Shown here: in pieces, positions 10,884 through 22,490 of the stretch
Layout of the letters: each line of letters opens with the position of its first letter
Position numbering within the stretch: the stretch's first letter is position 1
Assembly (NCBI GenBank): GCA_021464525.1
Contig: JADRCO010000319.1
Coordinates: 1 to 37,855 of the forward strand
Direction: 5' to 3'
DNA from: Rhizophagus sp. LPA8_4_AMF
Lineage: Eukaryota; Glomeromycota; Glomeromycetes; Glomerales; Glomeraceae
Length of the DNA stretch: 37,855 bases
Notes under the pieces: model-generated
Told to the model about the DNA's origin: nothing
Seen by the model: the letters and a program-made list of their open reading frames with translations, nothing else
Database searches by the model: none
Made by a program: the position numbers and the translations under genes

Positions 10884-13050
10884 TTAAATTAATAAAGGAG
10901 AATCAATAACAGCATATCCAGTGGCAACACCACCTTCGTTTGTTTTTCTTCCTTTGGTTCTCAATAAATGTCCTCCAATCTCATTAATAATAACTTCATC
11001 TTTACCTTTACCTCCAATAAATATACCATAAATTCCTAATTCTGAAATCATTTCATCTTCAACCAATTCACCTTGTCTTAAGATAATATTTTTCATTAAT
11101 GGTGGTTGTATTAAATCCATCAAAATATACGATGATCTTTCTGATACTGATAATTTCGATAGTGTAAGCGGAATGTCATTTGCGTATATATTATTGCCTA
11201 TTTATTTATAAGAAATTTTAAGATTAAAGAATTCGTAGAACATAAATAAATAAAATTATAATTACCTCCACCTTCACGTTGCGGCTTCATCACATAATAT
11301 CCAGGATTTTCTAAAGCAAGCTTTACAGCCGCTTCACCTTCAGGTGAAGAATCTAATGGATATAGGCCTGCAAAGCTTGCTCGAAGTCTCTTTGCGTCAG
11401 TTGGATTAGTTACATATCTAAATAATATAATATGATATAATTAATATTTTTTTCTAAAATGTATATATACGTATATATACACATCTTTATACCAACTTCT
11501 CTAAAACTCCTGGTATAGCCAATACTTGTTGAACCTTTTTAGCACCAACAAGTTGATACGGAACAGATGGACATTTAATTGATTTTGATCGTTCAATCAA
11601 TAATCTAGCATCCCATTCCTATATAAAATTTTATATTATAACAAAATAATCAAAAAATAAAATAAAATAAAATAAAAAATCACGCTTGAGTAAAAAATCT
11701 ACAAACTTTCTTTGTAGGATGCTGTTCGGGTGAATATCCTGAACGGAAATATGTAACCGCCACCTCTTTATCATCGCTAATAAATATACAAATTCATATC
11801 TAATTTATTAAAATATTACTTTTTTTTAAAAAAAAAAAAAAATATATATATATATACAATATAGAAATATTTAGAATCGGACTTACATTACTAATGCTTT
11901 GGTATTGGGATCCAACTTTCCTTGTTCATTTATTTCCTTGAGTGTTTTACGTATAATATGTATATTATGACTATAATAAATGAAAAAAAAAAAATAATTA
12001 ATTATTTTAAACCTCGCGTCTCTATTAACAACTTATTTACTTGTTTAATAAGTCATATTCAATCCATTTTTGATCAAAAATATTCCTTTCATCATCAATC
12101 ACAACTATCATAGCCACGGCACTAAAAATTATAAAATATTATTATTAAGAATAAAAAATTAAAATGAATATATATTAAAAAAATTACTTTGGAGACCCGT
12201 AAAGCTCATGAGCCTTTGCAATTCCTTTAGGTATACTTGTCATTGAATCATTTAACGGCAAGGAATCACTTTTTAATAATTCTGATGAATTATAATATTC
12301 AGTAGCTTTCAATAAATATCTAAGAAATTAAATAAAATAAGAATCAGATCACGCGATAAAATTTGTTTTAACCGATTTTGTATTTTCACCTGTGTAATTC
12401 TCCAGTTAAATATGATAAACTAGAGAATGAGGAAGAAATTGTATTAAATTCAACTTGTAAAATATTAGCTTCTGTTGCATCTGGTGGAACTTGCAAAAGA
12501 TAATCCGATCTATGTAATCCCAGAGAAATTGGCTATAAAAAGTTTGTCAAATTAGTTTTATGAAATAAATAAAATATTATAAATTATAATTTAATTTACC
12601 TGAACAATTCCTTCTTCATTTACTTTTAAATAGATTTTATAAAGATTATCAACAAAATCATCAACTTTAATTATCCTAATTTTTATAAAAAATCTCCAAT
12701 GAATATAAATCTCCAATGAATATAAAAATACGTTACAACAACAAATAAAATTAATTTTGCCCATACTCTTCAACAACTTGTGTGATGAATTCGGAATCCT
12801 GAGATAATTTATGAAATAAAAGATTAAACATAGGTTGTAATTTTATAGCTTCTTCATAAGTTTTTCTTGGAAAAGGTGAAGGGAATAAAGATACAGGTGC
12901 ATGCATAACAAAAGAATTATTGGAAACACTAGTTGGTGGACGAATTATTAAGCCATGAGAAAGGGACCAGTCTATTGCTAAATTTTTTAAAGACTGTAAA
13001 TTTTCATCAGAAAGGTTTGGAGGGTATTTGGGGAAAAAAGTTTCAGACAT
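10884..13050 (-). CDS. GSH2: Glutathione synthetase, eukaryotic type (10 exons, 485 aa)
   Basis: Joins gamma-glutamylcysteine and glycine with ATP, the second step of glutathione synthesis in the cytosol. Exons are 13050-12767, 12675-12600, 12532-12390, 12319-12188, 12121-12041, 11970-11887, 11776-11707, 11618-11497, 11417-11266 and 11197-10884. They sum to 1458 nt with consistent phases and no stop. The length is close to the roughly 490 aa of the fungal enzyme. Recognisable blocks include [56 protein letters not shown], and [11 protein letters not shown]. The glycine-rich ATP-grasp loop [10 protein letters not shown] falls at about 376-385. The C-terminal [13 protein letters not shown] is the conserved substrate loop. 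The donor of intron 8 (GTTGGT) was chosen because it alone keeps the frame ([23 protein letters not shown]). Single-copy housekeeping gene; it diverges from copy E and converges with the F-box gene. Confidence 0.93.
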
Positions 13051-13099
13051 TTTCGGGAGAAAAAATTTATTTTTGAAGACTACGAGTTAAAGTTCATAT

Positions 13100-13235
13100 C
13101 GCGTCTTTAAAATTTGGTAAAATTATACGTCGATCATGACAAATCAATTCTGAATTATAAATTCGGGAACCGTGAAAGGGAAAATAAACCGCGTCTTAAA
13201 TTTTAGTAAAATTAATGGTCGATCATGACAAATCA
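13100..13235. repeat. 46-bp direct repeat in the divergent GSH2/copy E promoter region
   Basis: Two copies, 13100-13146 and 13190-13235, share CGCGTCTT-AAATTT-GTAAAATTA and then GTCGATCATGACAAATCAA. Each has a few mismatches and they are 90 bp apart. They lie between the GSH2 ATG (13050) and the copy E ATG (13322). They could be duplicated regulatory sites serving either gene, or a simple local duplication. Confidence 0.75.
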
Positions 13236-13321
13236 AAATCGAAATGCACATGTTAAAAAAAAGGGGAGAATCGACATATTGTTATATTCTTAATTTCTCT
13301 CTAGAATTTTGTATTTTCAAT

Positions 13322-14589
13322 ATGAATCATAAATACGACGGAACTATTCATCCAGAAGAATGGATTAGACAAATTCGATTGAGTTTTTATGATCAAAATA
13401 ATGAAACTAATAAAAATGAACAAGAAATTGTTAATTATTGTAAGTTATTAATTCATCCTTCTATTAAAATTTCTTCCGAAACAAATTCTTTTGTTGGACT
13501 TGTTAATGATTTAAAATTGGATGCTTCTTATGATGCTTTTAAAAAATCCATTAAAAAAAAATTACAAGAATTACGATTTAATAATAATATTAATAAAGAT
13601 GATGATGGTGATGAAAGTTTAAAATTCTTGAATAATTTTAAACAACTTTGTTATGAGGGTGAAATAACTGAAATTGGAGAACGAAAAAGATTTTTCTTGA
13701 ACGCCTTATCAAAAAGCTCCCTTCAGCATTTTCTTATTGAGCATAAATTCGACAAAATCAACTCAATGGAAGAATTATTCAAATATTTTTATGAAAGCTT
13801 TTTAGATGAGTCTAAAACAGTTAAAAATAATTCTTACGTTACTCTGAAACATGTTGCAACCGGAAAATATTTGTCTAGTTGTACCGAAATCTATGAAAAA
13901 GGTGGTAAATATTTGGTTAGTACATAACAATATTTTAGATTAATTTATTTTGTTTTAGATAATATTATTAACAACGTTATACATTCTAGGTTTGTGCAGG
14001 TCCAACCGTTCCAGATACAAGTTGTGTATGGATAATTAAAGAAAATCAAGAAGTAATTAGGAATAATCAACTAGGAAAATTTTTGACGATTTTTTATGGA
14101 GATTTATTTATTTTAAGTAACAAAAAGACTGAATATAAATTACGTGTAAGTAATGATGAAGAATCTCCTGCAACTAAAAATTCAAAAGGTGATATTCGTT
14201 ATATAAAAAATTTTTTTGTTTTCCTCGTATAAAATGATTTTTTAACTTTATGAAATAATTTATATCACAGTATTTGGTGGAGATAGACCATTTTATGACA
14301 CACTATGGCATTTTAAAAGTACCAACTCCGAGAATCCTCCTTATGTGAGGAGTAAAGATATAATTAATTTACAAAGCGATCAATTCGTATTACGTAGTAG
14401 TGAATCTACTTTTACTAATCGTAGTAAAACGTATCAGGAAGTTGCTTGTCATAAAGAACGAATAGGTGGAAATGACGAGGTGAAGTAAAATCCATCGATC
14501 ATATTTATTAATTTATTTAATATAAATTAATTATAAAATTTAAATGTTATTTACAGTGGTGTATTGAAATTATTGAGCAAGCTAATTAG
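13322..14589 (+). CDS. Gag-like/MIR-domain protein, copy E (4 exons, 344 aa)
   Basis: Exons are 13322-13915, 13990-14188, 14271-14479 and 14557-14589, 1035 nt with phases 0, 1 and 0. An upstream in-frame ATG at 13244 exists, but the family start (NHKYDGTIHPEEW) fits 13322. The Gag-like half is longer than in A-D, with an Asp/Asn-rich insertion (residues about 83-91). It keeps FLNNFKQLCYEGEIT and a leucine-rich end. The trefoil starts VTLKHVATGKYLSSC. Exon 2 is divergent (VCAGPTVPDTSCVW). Exon 3 has YVRSKDIINLQSDQFVLRSS and TYQEVACHKERIGGNDE, and the last exon reads WCIEIIEQAN. Introns begin GTTAGT, GTGATA and GTGAAG. The gene is intact and is the first of three plus-strand members. Function unknown. 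Confidence 0.8.
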
Positions 14590-15831
14590 GAGCGATGATA
14601 AATGATTATGATCAATATATTCTTGAATACTAATATTGATAGGATAGTCCCGGTAAAATTATAGTTAATATTTACTTTTTGGTGATTAGTTTGAATCATA
14701 TATTTATTTTATGTTTTAATATTTTAACATTTATGTAGATTTTACTATTTATAACAAATTTGGCAAATATTTATTGACGAATTATTTATCTATGAATCTT
14801 CTGTGTCAATACATCTTAATAATTTGGGGAAAGCAATATGTAGTTATGATGCTGTGAAAGAGATGTGTTTATTGTTATTAACTGAAAGGATAATAAAGAA
14901 GGTAACGCGTCAGAAATTTGAAGAACTTATAATAGTTATAGTTTTTACGAATAGAAATTTATGGTTGGTCAACAGTCTGAATTAGTATTCAAAATTGTAG
15001 TTAATAATAAATTAGTATTTACTTAAATTTTTACACTAGATGATTAACGTTCTTATATGATATTACTTGAATTATCGAATCTTGTATAATAGCCAAATTC
15101 ATTAATTAGGGTGGGGAGTTAGGGTACAGGAAATTCCATTGTAGTGATCATATTAAAAAGTAACAAATTGTATAGATGATAAAGCAAATTAATTTATAAT
15201 TAATGCGAATGAAATAAAAGCTTTTCGAATCATGCGGAGAACGCATGATTTATCGATAACGTATTTATTGACCAGTAAAATAAAAGGGAGAAAACAATAT
15301 TTAATATACAGTACCAAGTCTCTATAGTGCTTCCTAAAGTAGCATTGGAGTATTATCCAATCGCAATTTACGATATTTTTGAAAACAACCAGTGCCCAGT
15401 GCTAATTGTGATCTCCCTCACGGCCCCACATAGTACTCGGGTACTGTATGCTATTCGGTGCGGTATCAAATTTATTTTAGTTGAATAAACATTCTTTGTG
15501 AGTTCTGAAAATTATATGAATACTCCAATTCAATTAAGAATAATTCTACCTGAATGCTCTAGCCTCTGAAGGTATACCGATTATTTTATCGTTACATCCG
15601 CATTATGTATTACACGTGATATATATGTTTCAATGGAAAAGTGATAAATGAAAATTTATACGGTTAGTTCATTGTTATTATGGCGTATCAAACTCGCTCA
15701 ATCAGTAATATAAAAGACTGATTGAGTTTCATTTATCCCATTTTCAAAATTTTGTTACATATTATAAATTTTAACTATTTTCTATCTCAACATATTTTCT
15801 ATTTTTCCAGTAGCGATAACCTAGTCCTACT
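14590..15831. other. Gene-poor interval between copies E and F
   Basis: I see no supportable gene. A 60-codon open stretch at 14803-14985 has no family resemblance I recognise. Around 15433-15445 ACTCGGGTACTG recurs in inverted form near 27010, and GTACCCGAGT recurs near 36358, which suggests a dispersed short repeat. Confidence 0.35.
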
Positions 15832-16870
15832 CCACAATATGATGATACCATCCTACCATCCAACCTGAAGAATGGATTATTCAAGTCCATTTATTTTTGT
15901 TATAATAATCAAGCTACAGATTGAACAAGAAGTACTTGAATTATGTAAATTAATGATAAATCCCACTTATCCCACATTCCCACCATAAAACAGAAAATAT
16001 TTATTACGTTTGACGAACTTATTAAGGTTCTTAAGTCCAAATTTTAAAAATTATTGTAAGACAAAATTGGAATCAATGAAGAATATTTACCTGACAAAAA
16101 ATGATAAAAAAAGTTAGAAATTTTACCATTTTTATTTCCGATTTTCGTTCACTTTGTATAGATGAGATAATAAAAATTAATTGAAGATTCTTATTAATTC
16201 ATTTGAATCGGAATTATATAAAAAAGAATTCTCAAGCCGAATGAAAGGAATTAAAATAGTAGAACAAGCATTAGACATATTTGGTTATATAGTAAATGAT
16301 AAATCTAATTTAATTAGATATAATTCTGTCATAACTTTGAAACATAATCCGACTGGCAGATATCTGTCCAATTATGTGGTTAATGTGGTTCGTTATTTAT
16401 TTATTTTGTTTATTTATTTATTCATTACTATTTTAACAATTTTATAGTTCTTTTAGGTGGTGAATATTGCTGAAAAAAAATATAACTCTACATACGTTGT
16501 GGAGTTTTGGTTATCCTCATAATCGTGGAATAGTCTGCTATGGCGAAGATAAAAATTTTTTTAATTCATGTCAGAACTAAAAGTACATTACATTTAACTC
16601 TTAATTACATATCTATATCTAAATCAGCCGAACGTAAGTAATTTCTCTTAACATAATTTTCCAGAAAATTAAATTCTTAGTAATGAATCTTTTTTTTGCA
16701 GCATATTGTTCTAATATAATAGGTTATCAATTTGCAAAGTGTTATTTTCACAAGATTAAGCTAATTGATAACTATGAATTCTGAAACGACTACGTGCAAT
16801 TGAGTGATATAATTAGTATAAATAGATATCACCTTTATCTGAACATGAATGTATTTTATCTACCAATGAA
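15832..16870 (+). pseudogene. Gag-like/MIR-domain gene, broken copy F
   Basis: A heavily eroded family member lying between E and G. Scattered segments in different frames still match. QYDDTI is followed after a frame slip by QPEEWIIQV (near 15834-15890). A stretch like EQEVLELCKLMI follows (near 15925-15960). A frame holding the end of exon 1 carries SVITLKHNPTGRYLSN (16325-16372). Beyond that the second and third trefoil repeats are barely recognisable and contain stops. The 3' limit is uncertain. Neighbouring intact copies E and G on the same strand support a tandem origin. Confidence 0.65.
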
Positions 16871-17162
16871 GATGTTCAGAACTTTTTTGCCTTAAAAGGA
16901 AGTAAAAGGAAGAACTAAAAGAAATTCAGAGGTATATATAATTTATCGATTATTTATTTTAAATTTAAGTACTATAATAATTGTAATAATTTAAAATTTT
17001 GTTAATTTACACTTTGCAGTTTTGTGTACCAAGTATTATTGTTTATGATATTCATATTTTTATTATTACACAAAATTATTATTGACGAATCATAATTCGC
17101 GATATATGCGGCACAGTAAAAAACACATTTCTCAATTCAGCTAAATGATTTACCAGTTTCAG

Positions 17163-17173
17163 TATATATAATA
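17163..17173 (+). promoter_or_regulatory. TATA-like box of copy G
   Basis: TATATATAATA about 60 bp upstream of the copy G ATG, in a position similar to the other family promoters. Confidence 0.4.
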
Positions 17174-17229
17174 AGAGACGTAACTATAAAAATTAGTTAT
17201 TGTTCTTCCTTTCTTCAAATCTTTTAATT

Positions 17230-18482
17230 ATGGAATTACCAACATATAATGGAACTTGTCACCCGGATAAATATATTAAAAGAATGCGTGCATATTGTAA
17301 AATAAATCAAATTACAGATGAAAAAGAAATACTTGAATTATGTACATTAATGTTAGATTCTATTATAACTATTCCTAATGAAATTAATTCCATTGATGAA
17401 TTAATTACATCTCTTAAATCACATTCAACTTTTAGTATATTTAAAAATACTTGTAAAGCGAAATTAAAATTTTTAAAATATGTTTCTGAAAAAGAAGGAG
17501 GTAATACGGCCACTTTCCTTGCAAATTTTCGTTCACTCTGTGATGATGCTGAAATTGATGATGTTGAAGAAATTACAAACTATCTTTTAAATACTTTATC
17601 ATCAGATAAATTCCTCAAAGTTGAATTTAAAAGAAAATTAAATGGTATTAATTCAGTTGATGAAATATTAAAAATATTTAGTGATATCGTAATTGAAGAA
17701 TTAAATGTTATTAGATATGGTTCTTTAGTAGCATTTAAACATGTTGCGACTGGAAAATATTTATCTAGTTGTAATAAAAATTATTCAACAGGTTCAGGAT
17801 TTCAAATAGTTAGTACATTATTTATATATTATTATTAACGTTTAATTCATTTATAATGCTGATGTGATTTCTTTTTCTTAGGTATTTGCGAAAAATAATT
17901 TATCACCAAACTCTGTGTGGGTTATTTCAAAAAATATCGAATTGCCAAATGAATCTTTAGATAAACCTCTTTCATATGGAAATCCCTTTTATTTGATACA
18001 TAAAATTAGTGGTAATAAATTAGATATGGATAAAAGATATAAATCTCCTATAACTAAGCATGCTGAAGGTATAATTTTATTATTTATTAATTTATAAACG
18101 ATTTCACATATATAATTAATTTTTTTTCATCTTAGTGTGTACAGCGCCTAAAGTAACGCAACCTCAGAGATTGCGACTTATAGCAATTAATCCCGTAAAT
18201 AATGACAATAATAACAATAATAATTGCATATTATCAAAGGAAATAATTAATTTACAAAATCTTGAGGCCAAATTAATATTACGAAGTCACGATTTCACAT
18301 TTACTCTTGCTAACAAAGATTATCAAGAAGTTGTCGGTCATGATAAAAGAATCGGTGGTAATGATGAGGTATGTTACTTATGTTATATAGTATATATGTA
18401 TTTATTAGCATTTTACTCAATTAAGTTTATAATTTGTTTTTAGTGGTGTATTGAACTTGTTGATGATAGACAACTTGAATAG
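17230..18482 (+). CDS. Gag-like/MIR-domain protein, copy G (4 exons, 345 aa)
   Basis: Exons are 17230-17808, 17882-18068, 18136-18368 and 18444-18482, 1038 nt with phases 0, 1 and 0. The start was chosen by the family motif ELPTYNGTCHPDKYIKRMR. An in-frame ATG 30 nt upstream lies closer to the TATA-like box. The Gag-like half contains FKNTCKAKLKFLKY and TATFLANFRSLCDDAEIDD, the clearest Gag-like signature among the plus-strand copies. The trefoil reads VAFKHVATGKYLSSC, then YKSPITKHAEG, then ILRSHDFTFTLANKDYQEVV, ending WCIELVDDRQLE. Exon 3 has a longer N-terminus (CTAPKVTQPQRLRLIAINP) and an Asn run. Intact. No secretion signal or membrane segment. Role unknown. Confidence 0.82.
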
Positions 18483-19640
18483 ATAACGATAAAATCGAGA
18501 TCATGCGCTATTCTGCCAAATGATTTATATTAAATACAGTTATTTTCTATCTTATTCTTTCTTATATCTCTTAACATATTTCTCATACTTGTTTCCCGTC
18601 TGATTGTAGATAATTCATTCCTGGAACTTAAAGAGATTAGTGCATAGGATGATTTTTAATATCAAGACCCCAAGTTTGTAAAAGTTGGCAGCTTAGGAGA
18701 TAACTTGAGAAGAAAATAAGAAAATTCTTGCCACGTTACAGTCGTTACACGGTATTTAACCATCTTCTACCTATAAATATTTGCCAGATGGCAGCAGTGC
18801 TCGTAACACTGATAAGTTATAACAGCTAGTCTATTAAATTCATAATTTACTATTTATTATATTAATAAACTTTCTGTTTTTTATGGACCCGAAATTAAGT
18901 TCGTGATCTATAAAATTTTTTAATCCATAATTTACAACGCACATATTGATTTTATCCAAAACTTTGTGATTATTGAATATCGATATTTGGTCATTAACAT
19001 GATAAGTGGCAAAACATAATTTATTTTATTGAGCGAAAGGAAAGAATTTTCTTTCTAGAACTTTATGGTCGGGTAGAACAGTAAAATTAATTACGGATGA
19101 TGTTTCGTTCGTTACAAAAATGTTTCTGTTTTTGTTTGATCATCATCAAAAATCCAAAAACCGGTTAATCTATTAATTTAATCGGTTAAAAATTTCTCGA
19201 ATAAACTTATGTTCAAAAACTTTGAAGGCTTTTTAATATACTGGCAAGCTTATCAACCCAATTAAATTTTCTTATAAAAACTTGGTGACTGTAGAAATCA
19301 TCTCTGTATGGACCATCAAAACTACAATCTGTTGAACTCTTTTACTCCAATTTTCTCAAATCACTGTATGTTCGCGCTTGATAGTAAGGCAAAATATCCT
19401 AATTAAATAATTGTTCCACACGTCCTCTTTCATAGCTCAATGATACCCGCTAAATTTTTGTATCTCAATATTATTCCATAGTTAGTTTCATTTGAACCTT
19501 CATGATGCTAACGAGATCCCAAAAAAACCCTTGAATTCACAAATAACGAACTGATAATATTTATTTATTAAATTTATAAAATAAAAGCAATACACTGACG
19601 ATTTTACCGAACGTCGTACCAAAATCAGATATTTATAAAA

Positions 19641-19752
19641 GAAGAAATTCAACGACAATTAAAGGCCGGATTAATTACTCCGTCCAATAGTCAGTAGTAG
19701 TGGTTGAAAAGAAAAACGGCAAGAACGACTATGACTGTCACATTCTATATAT
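19641..19752 (+). pseudogene. Ty3/gypsy reverse-transcriptase scrap
   Basis: One frame reads EEIQRQLKAGLITPSNS. After a frame change at about 19692 the sequence reads VVVVEKKNGKNDYD. Together these match the start of a gypsy-type reverse transcriptase, where a ...L..G.I.PS.SP segment is followed by SPVVLVKKKDG. Only about 110 bp survive, with a frameshift and no flanking LTRs that I can see. It is a dead fragment. Confidence 0.55.
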
Positions 19753-22403
19753 AACAAATTTGTATGCATATGATATTAGTAATGTTAAAAGTGGAGGTTA
19801 GAATCATTTATTATATAGTTACTGTATGTATATTTAAATGCTATTATAAAATATAAATGTACTTATTTTTATATCTTTTTATTTTTTCACAAATAAAAAT
19901 GATTAAAAATCAAGTGACCGTACGTGAACTTTTTTTATATTTGTCTAATTGTCCTATAAATAATTTACCGTACTGTCATAGATATTAACCATGAATTTCA
20001 CATTTATCCACTAACGTCATCCTACCCTTGTATATATTTATAAATTATAATTAAATAGTGCGACGGACCTAATATATACTGAGAAAGTGAAAACCTTAGG
20101 TGGTGTAAAGAACCGACTCTCGTTACATCAAGTCCTACTACTACTTCTACTTCATTGCCGAAGTTTAAATTCTTTTCGTCCACTAAGCCACAGATGGACT
20201 TGGGCACCTGATTAGTTCAAATTATAATATATGACAAACGAAAAAAAGTTCGTTTTCTAATTGAGGTAGAAGCTGTACATAATTGAACTTTTCTTATTAA
20301 GTATATCGATATATTATGAAAGCTACTAACGTCATTTTTATGTATTATTATAATTTGTAAGATTTGAATTATAAAAAATGAAAACAATATAGAATGGCCT
20401 TTATTATACGTTCAATGTCTAATTTTTATTTTATCTTTATAGCAAAACGAGAAATATACAATGTATCATTTAATCGGGAGGACTGCTAATACTAGTCCGA
20501 ACTACAATCGACTACATAAAAAAGCATTGTAAAGCTACTCGAAGACAACGTCTTGTCGTATCTGTGAAGTGGGTAATCTAAACTTTAACTTAAATATCCC
20601 ACTGTAATTTTTTTTTTAAAAGAAATCAACTTAACTATCACGTGAACAAATCCAATCAAATTCGTTAAAATATACACTAGGTTGCGGAAATCGAAGAACG
20701 TGATTCGTGAATTTCTGAATAACAATTCGGACAATATATTTAATTTTCCCTTCTTCAGTCAACAAAGTTCGGATAAATTTATAATTCAGAATGGACATGT
20801 TACATCAATTATCCTAATTTAAACAATTGCTTAGAATTACCACTGGAAGTACAGTACAAGGCCCCTGAATATGAGATCATTAGAATTTATACCCTTCGTC
20901 CTCCGCGGTGATAATAGAAAAGTATCATAGATTGTTAATCGTCAAAATAGAATTTTTCACTAGATTATCTTTTGAATAATAGAATAAATCATCCATCAAC
21001 AAAAAAAAACCTGTTTTACCTGTTTTTATTGAGACATTTGGTAAATGGATGATCCGTAAAATTTCTTATACGGGTCCGCATTACTTGATAATTTTGGCCG
21101 AGATTGCGAAACCAACCTGACGGGAAGATGATTTACCGATATGCAATAAAGAATTACCTATCAACAATGATATCGATGCCCACCATCATAAATAATGATC
21201 TACTTCATTTTGAATAAAATTTTGTGGATTGTTATGTAAATCATTACATGTTTCAAATTATTCTTTTTAATACAATCGATATGAAATTAAAACATGATAA
21301 GTCCGATACTCCGAATTTCTTATTTATGTAAATTATTATTTGTGTAATTTTTTCTCAATGATTAAAAATCTTTATATTAAAAAAAGAATATTATTAATTT
21401 AGTATGAAATATATAAAACAGGAAAAGTAGGAAAAGTTAGGTTTTTTCAGAATGATATTATTTATATTTTACCTTATTAGTTATGATAATTAAAATGAAA
21501 AAAAAAACCACTAAACTAAAAAAATCTCTTTTACTTTTTATCTTTCTTACGAACAATAAATAATTATAATAATAATAAAATAAATCACGCGTACAAAGTT
21601 ATGTCATGCTATTGGCGCAATTAACTTTCAAGTTTAGTCTATTTCTTTTTTTTTTTGGTTTGTACTAAAATAAAATAAATTTTATTGAAACGTTCAAATA
21701 AAGAAACTTATTGATTCTGCAATTCGTACATCATTTACTTTAAAGTTGATCATAAATAAATAATTTAAACAAAAATGAATTTACCGAGAATAAACAAATA
21801 ATAAAATAAATTATGTGGGAAATTGCCCAAATACAGGTTATAAAAAAAATTTTGCAGTTTTGTGGCGTTTATTATAAGAGGAAAATTTTATTCAAAAAAA
21901 AACAAACAAAAAGAAATTAAGTTTTCGTTTTATTTGTTTTTGGGTGACAAAGTATGAAAAAGGATCCCTTTAGATAATAAAGGTTAGATTACCTACGGTC
22001 TACAATAAAGATATTAGTCTATAAAAGCATTTTTATATACCAACGAATCAAAAATAAAATCAAATGGCGTGGGCGTATGCAAAGTTGATCATTCAGCTGT
22101 TAACAAGTTAATCAATTTAATTTGAATTTTCTTTGTCTTTTATTTTGAAAATTTTTACTTTATAAATCAATATTTTCGGAATTTATGTACCGAAAAAGAT
22201 GAGGGTACTCACCTCACTTCTCACACATTATGCTAAAGAAACAAATTTAAGAATTCATCAAACCAAATGTGGTAAACAATTTTTACAATTTCCGCCAAGA
22301 AGTCATTTGTGTAAGAAATAAACATTTAGTACATTTAGTAATCATGTGGTGTATATGAAAGGAAAATTACGTGATTTACATCTTTTCTTGTTAATCCAAC
22401 AGA

Positions 22404-22411
22404 TATAAATA
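22404..22411 (+). promoter_or_regulatory. TATA box of the metallopeptidase gene
   Basis: TATAAATA 80 bp upstream of the ATG at 22491, followed by a C/T-rich leader. Confidence 0.45.
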
Positions 22412-22490
22412 CTAGGTCATTTTACCGTCCTCGGAACCTCTCAAGACCTTTGCATCTTTCGAATTTGGTGCAAAAATCTTCTTTTAAAAA

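Larger units (their letters stand above)
18483..22490. other. 4-kb gene-poor interval with transposon scraps
   Basis: No intact gene is visible. It contains a reverse-transcriptase scrap (listed separately) and many short inverted motifs, for example AACCGGTTA/TAATCGGTT near 19160-19185 and ATCATCCAT/ATGGATGAT near 20988-21055. The last 100 bp form the protease promoter. Confidence 0.4.

Noticed and set aside
14803..14985. Plus-strand 60-codon open frame after copy E
   Set aside because: No family motif, no ATG at its start in a good context, and no splice pattern linking it to copy E.
20022..20207. Minus-strand 61-codon open frame with an unusually balanced composition (DEKNLNFGNEVEVVVGLDV)
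   Set aside because: It lacks a recognisable family, has no supporting neighbours and lies in a stretch with transposon scraps; it may be a fragment of a mobile element but I cannot support a gene.
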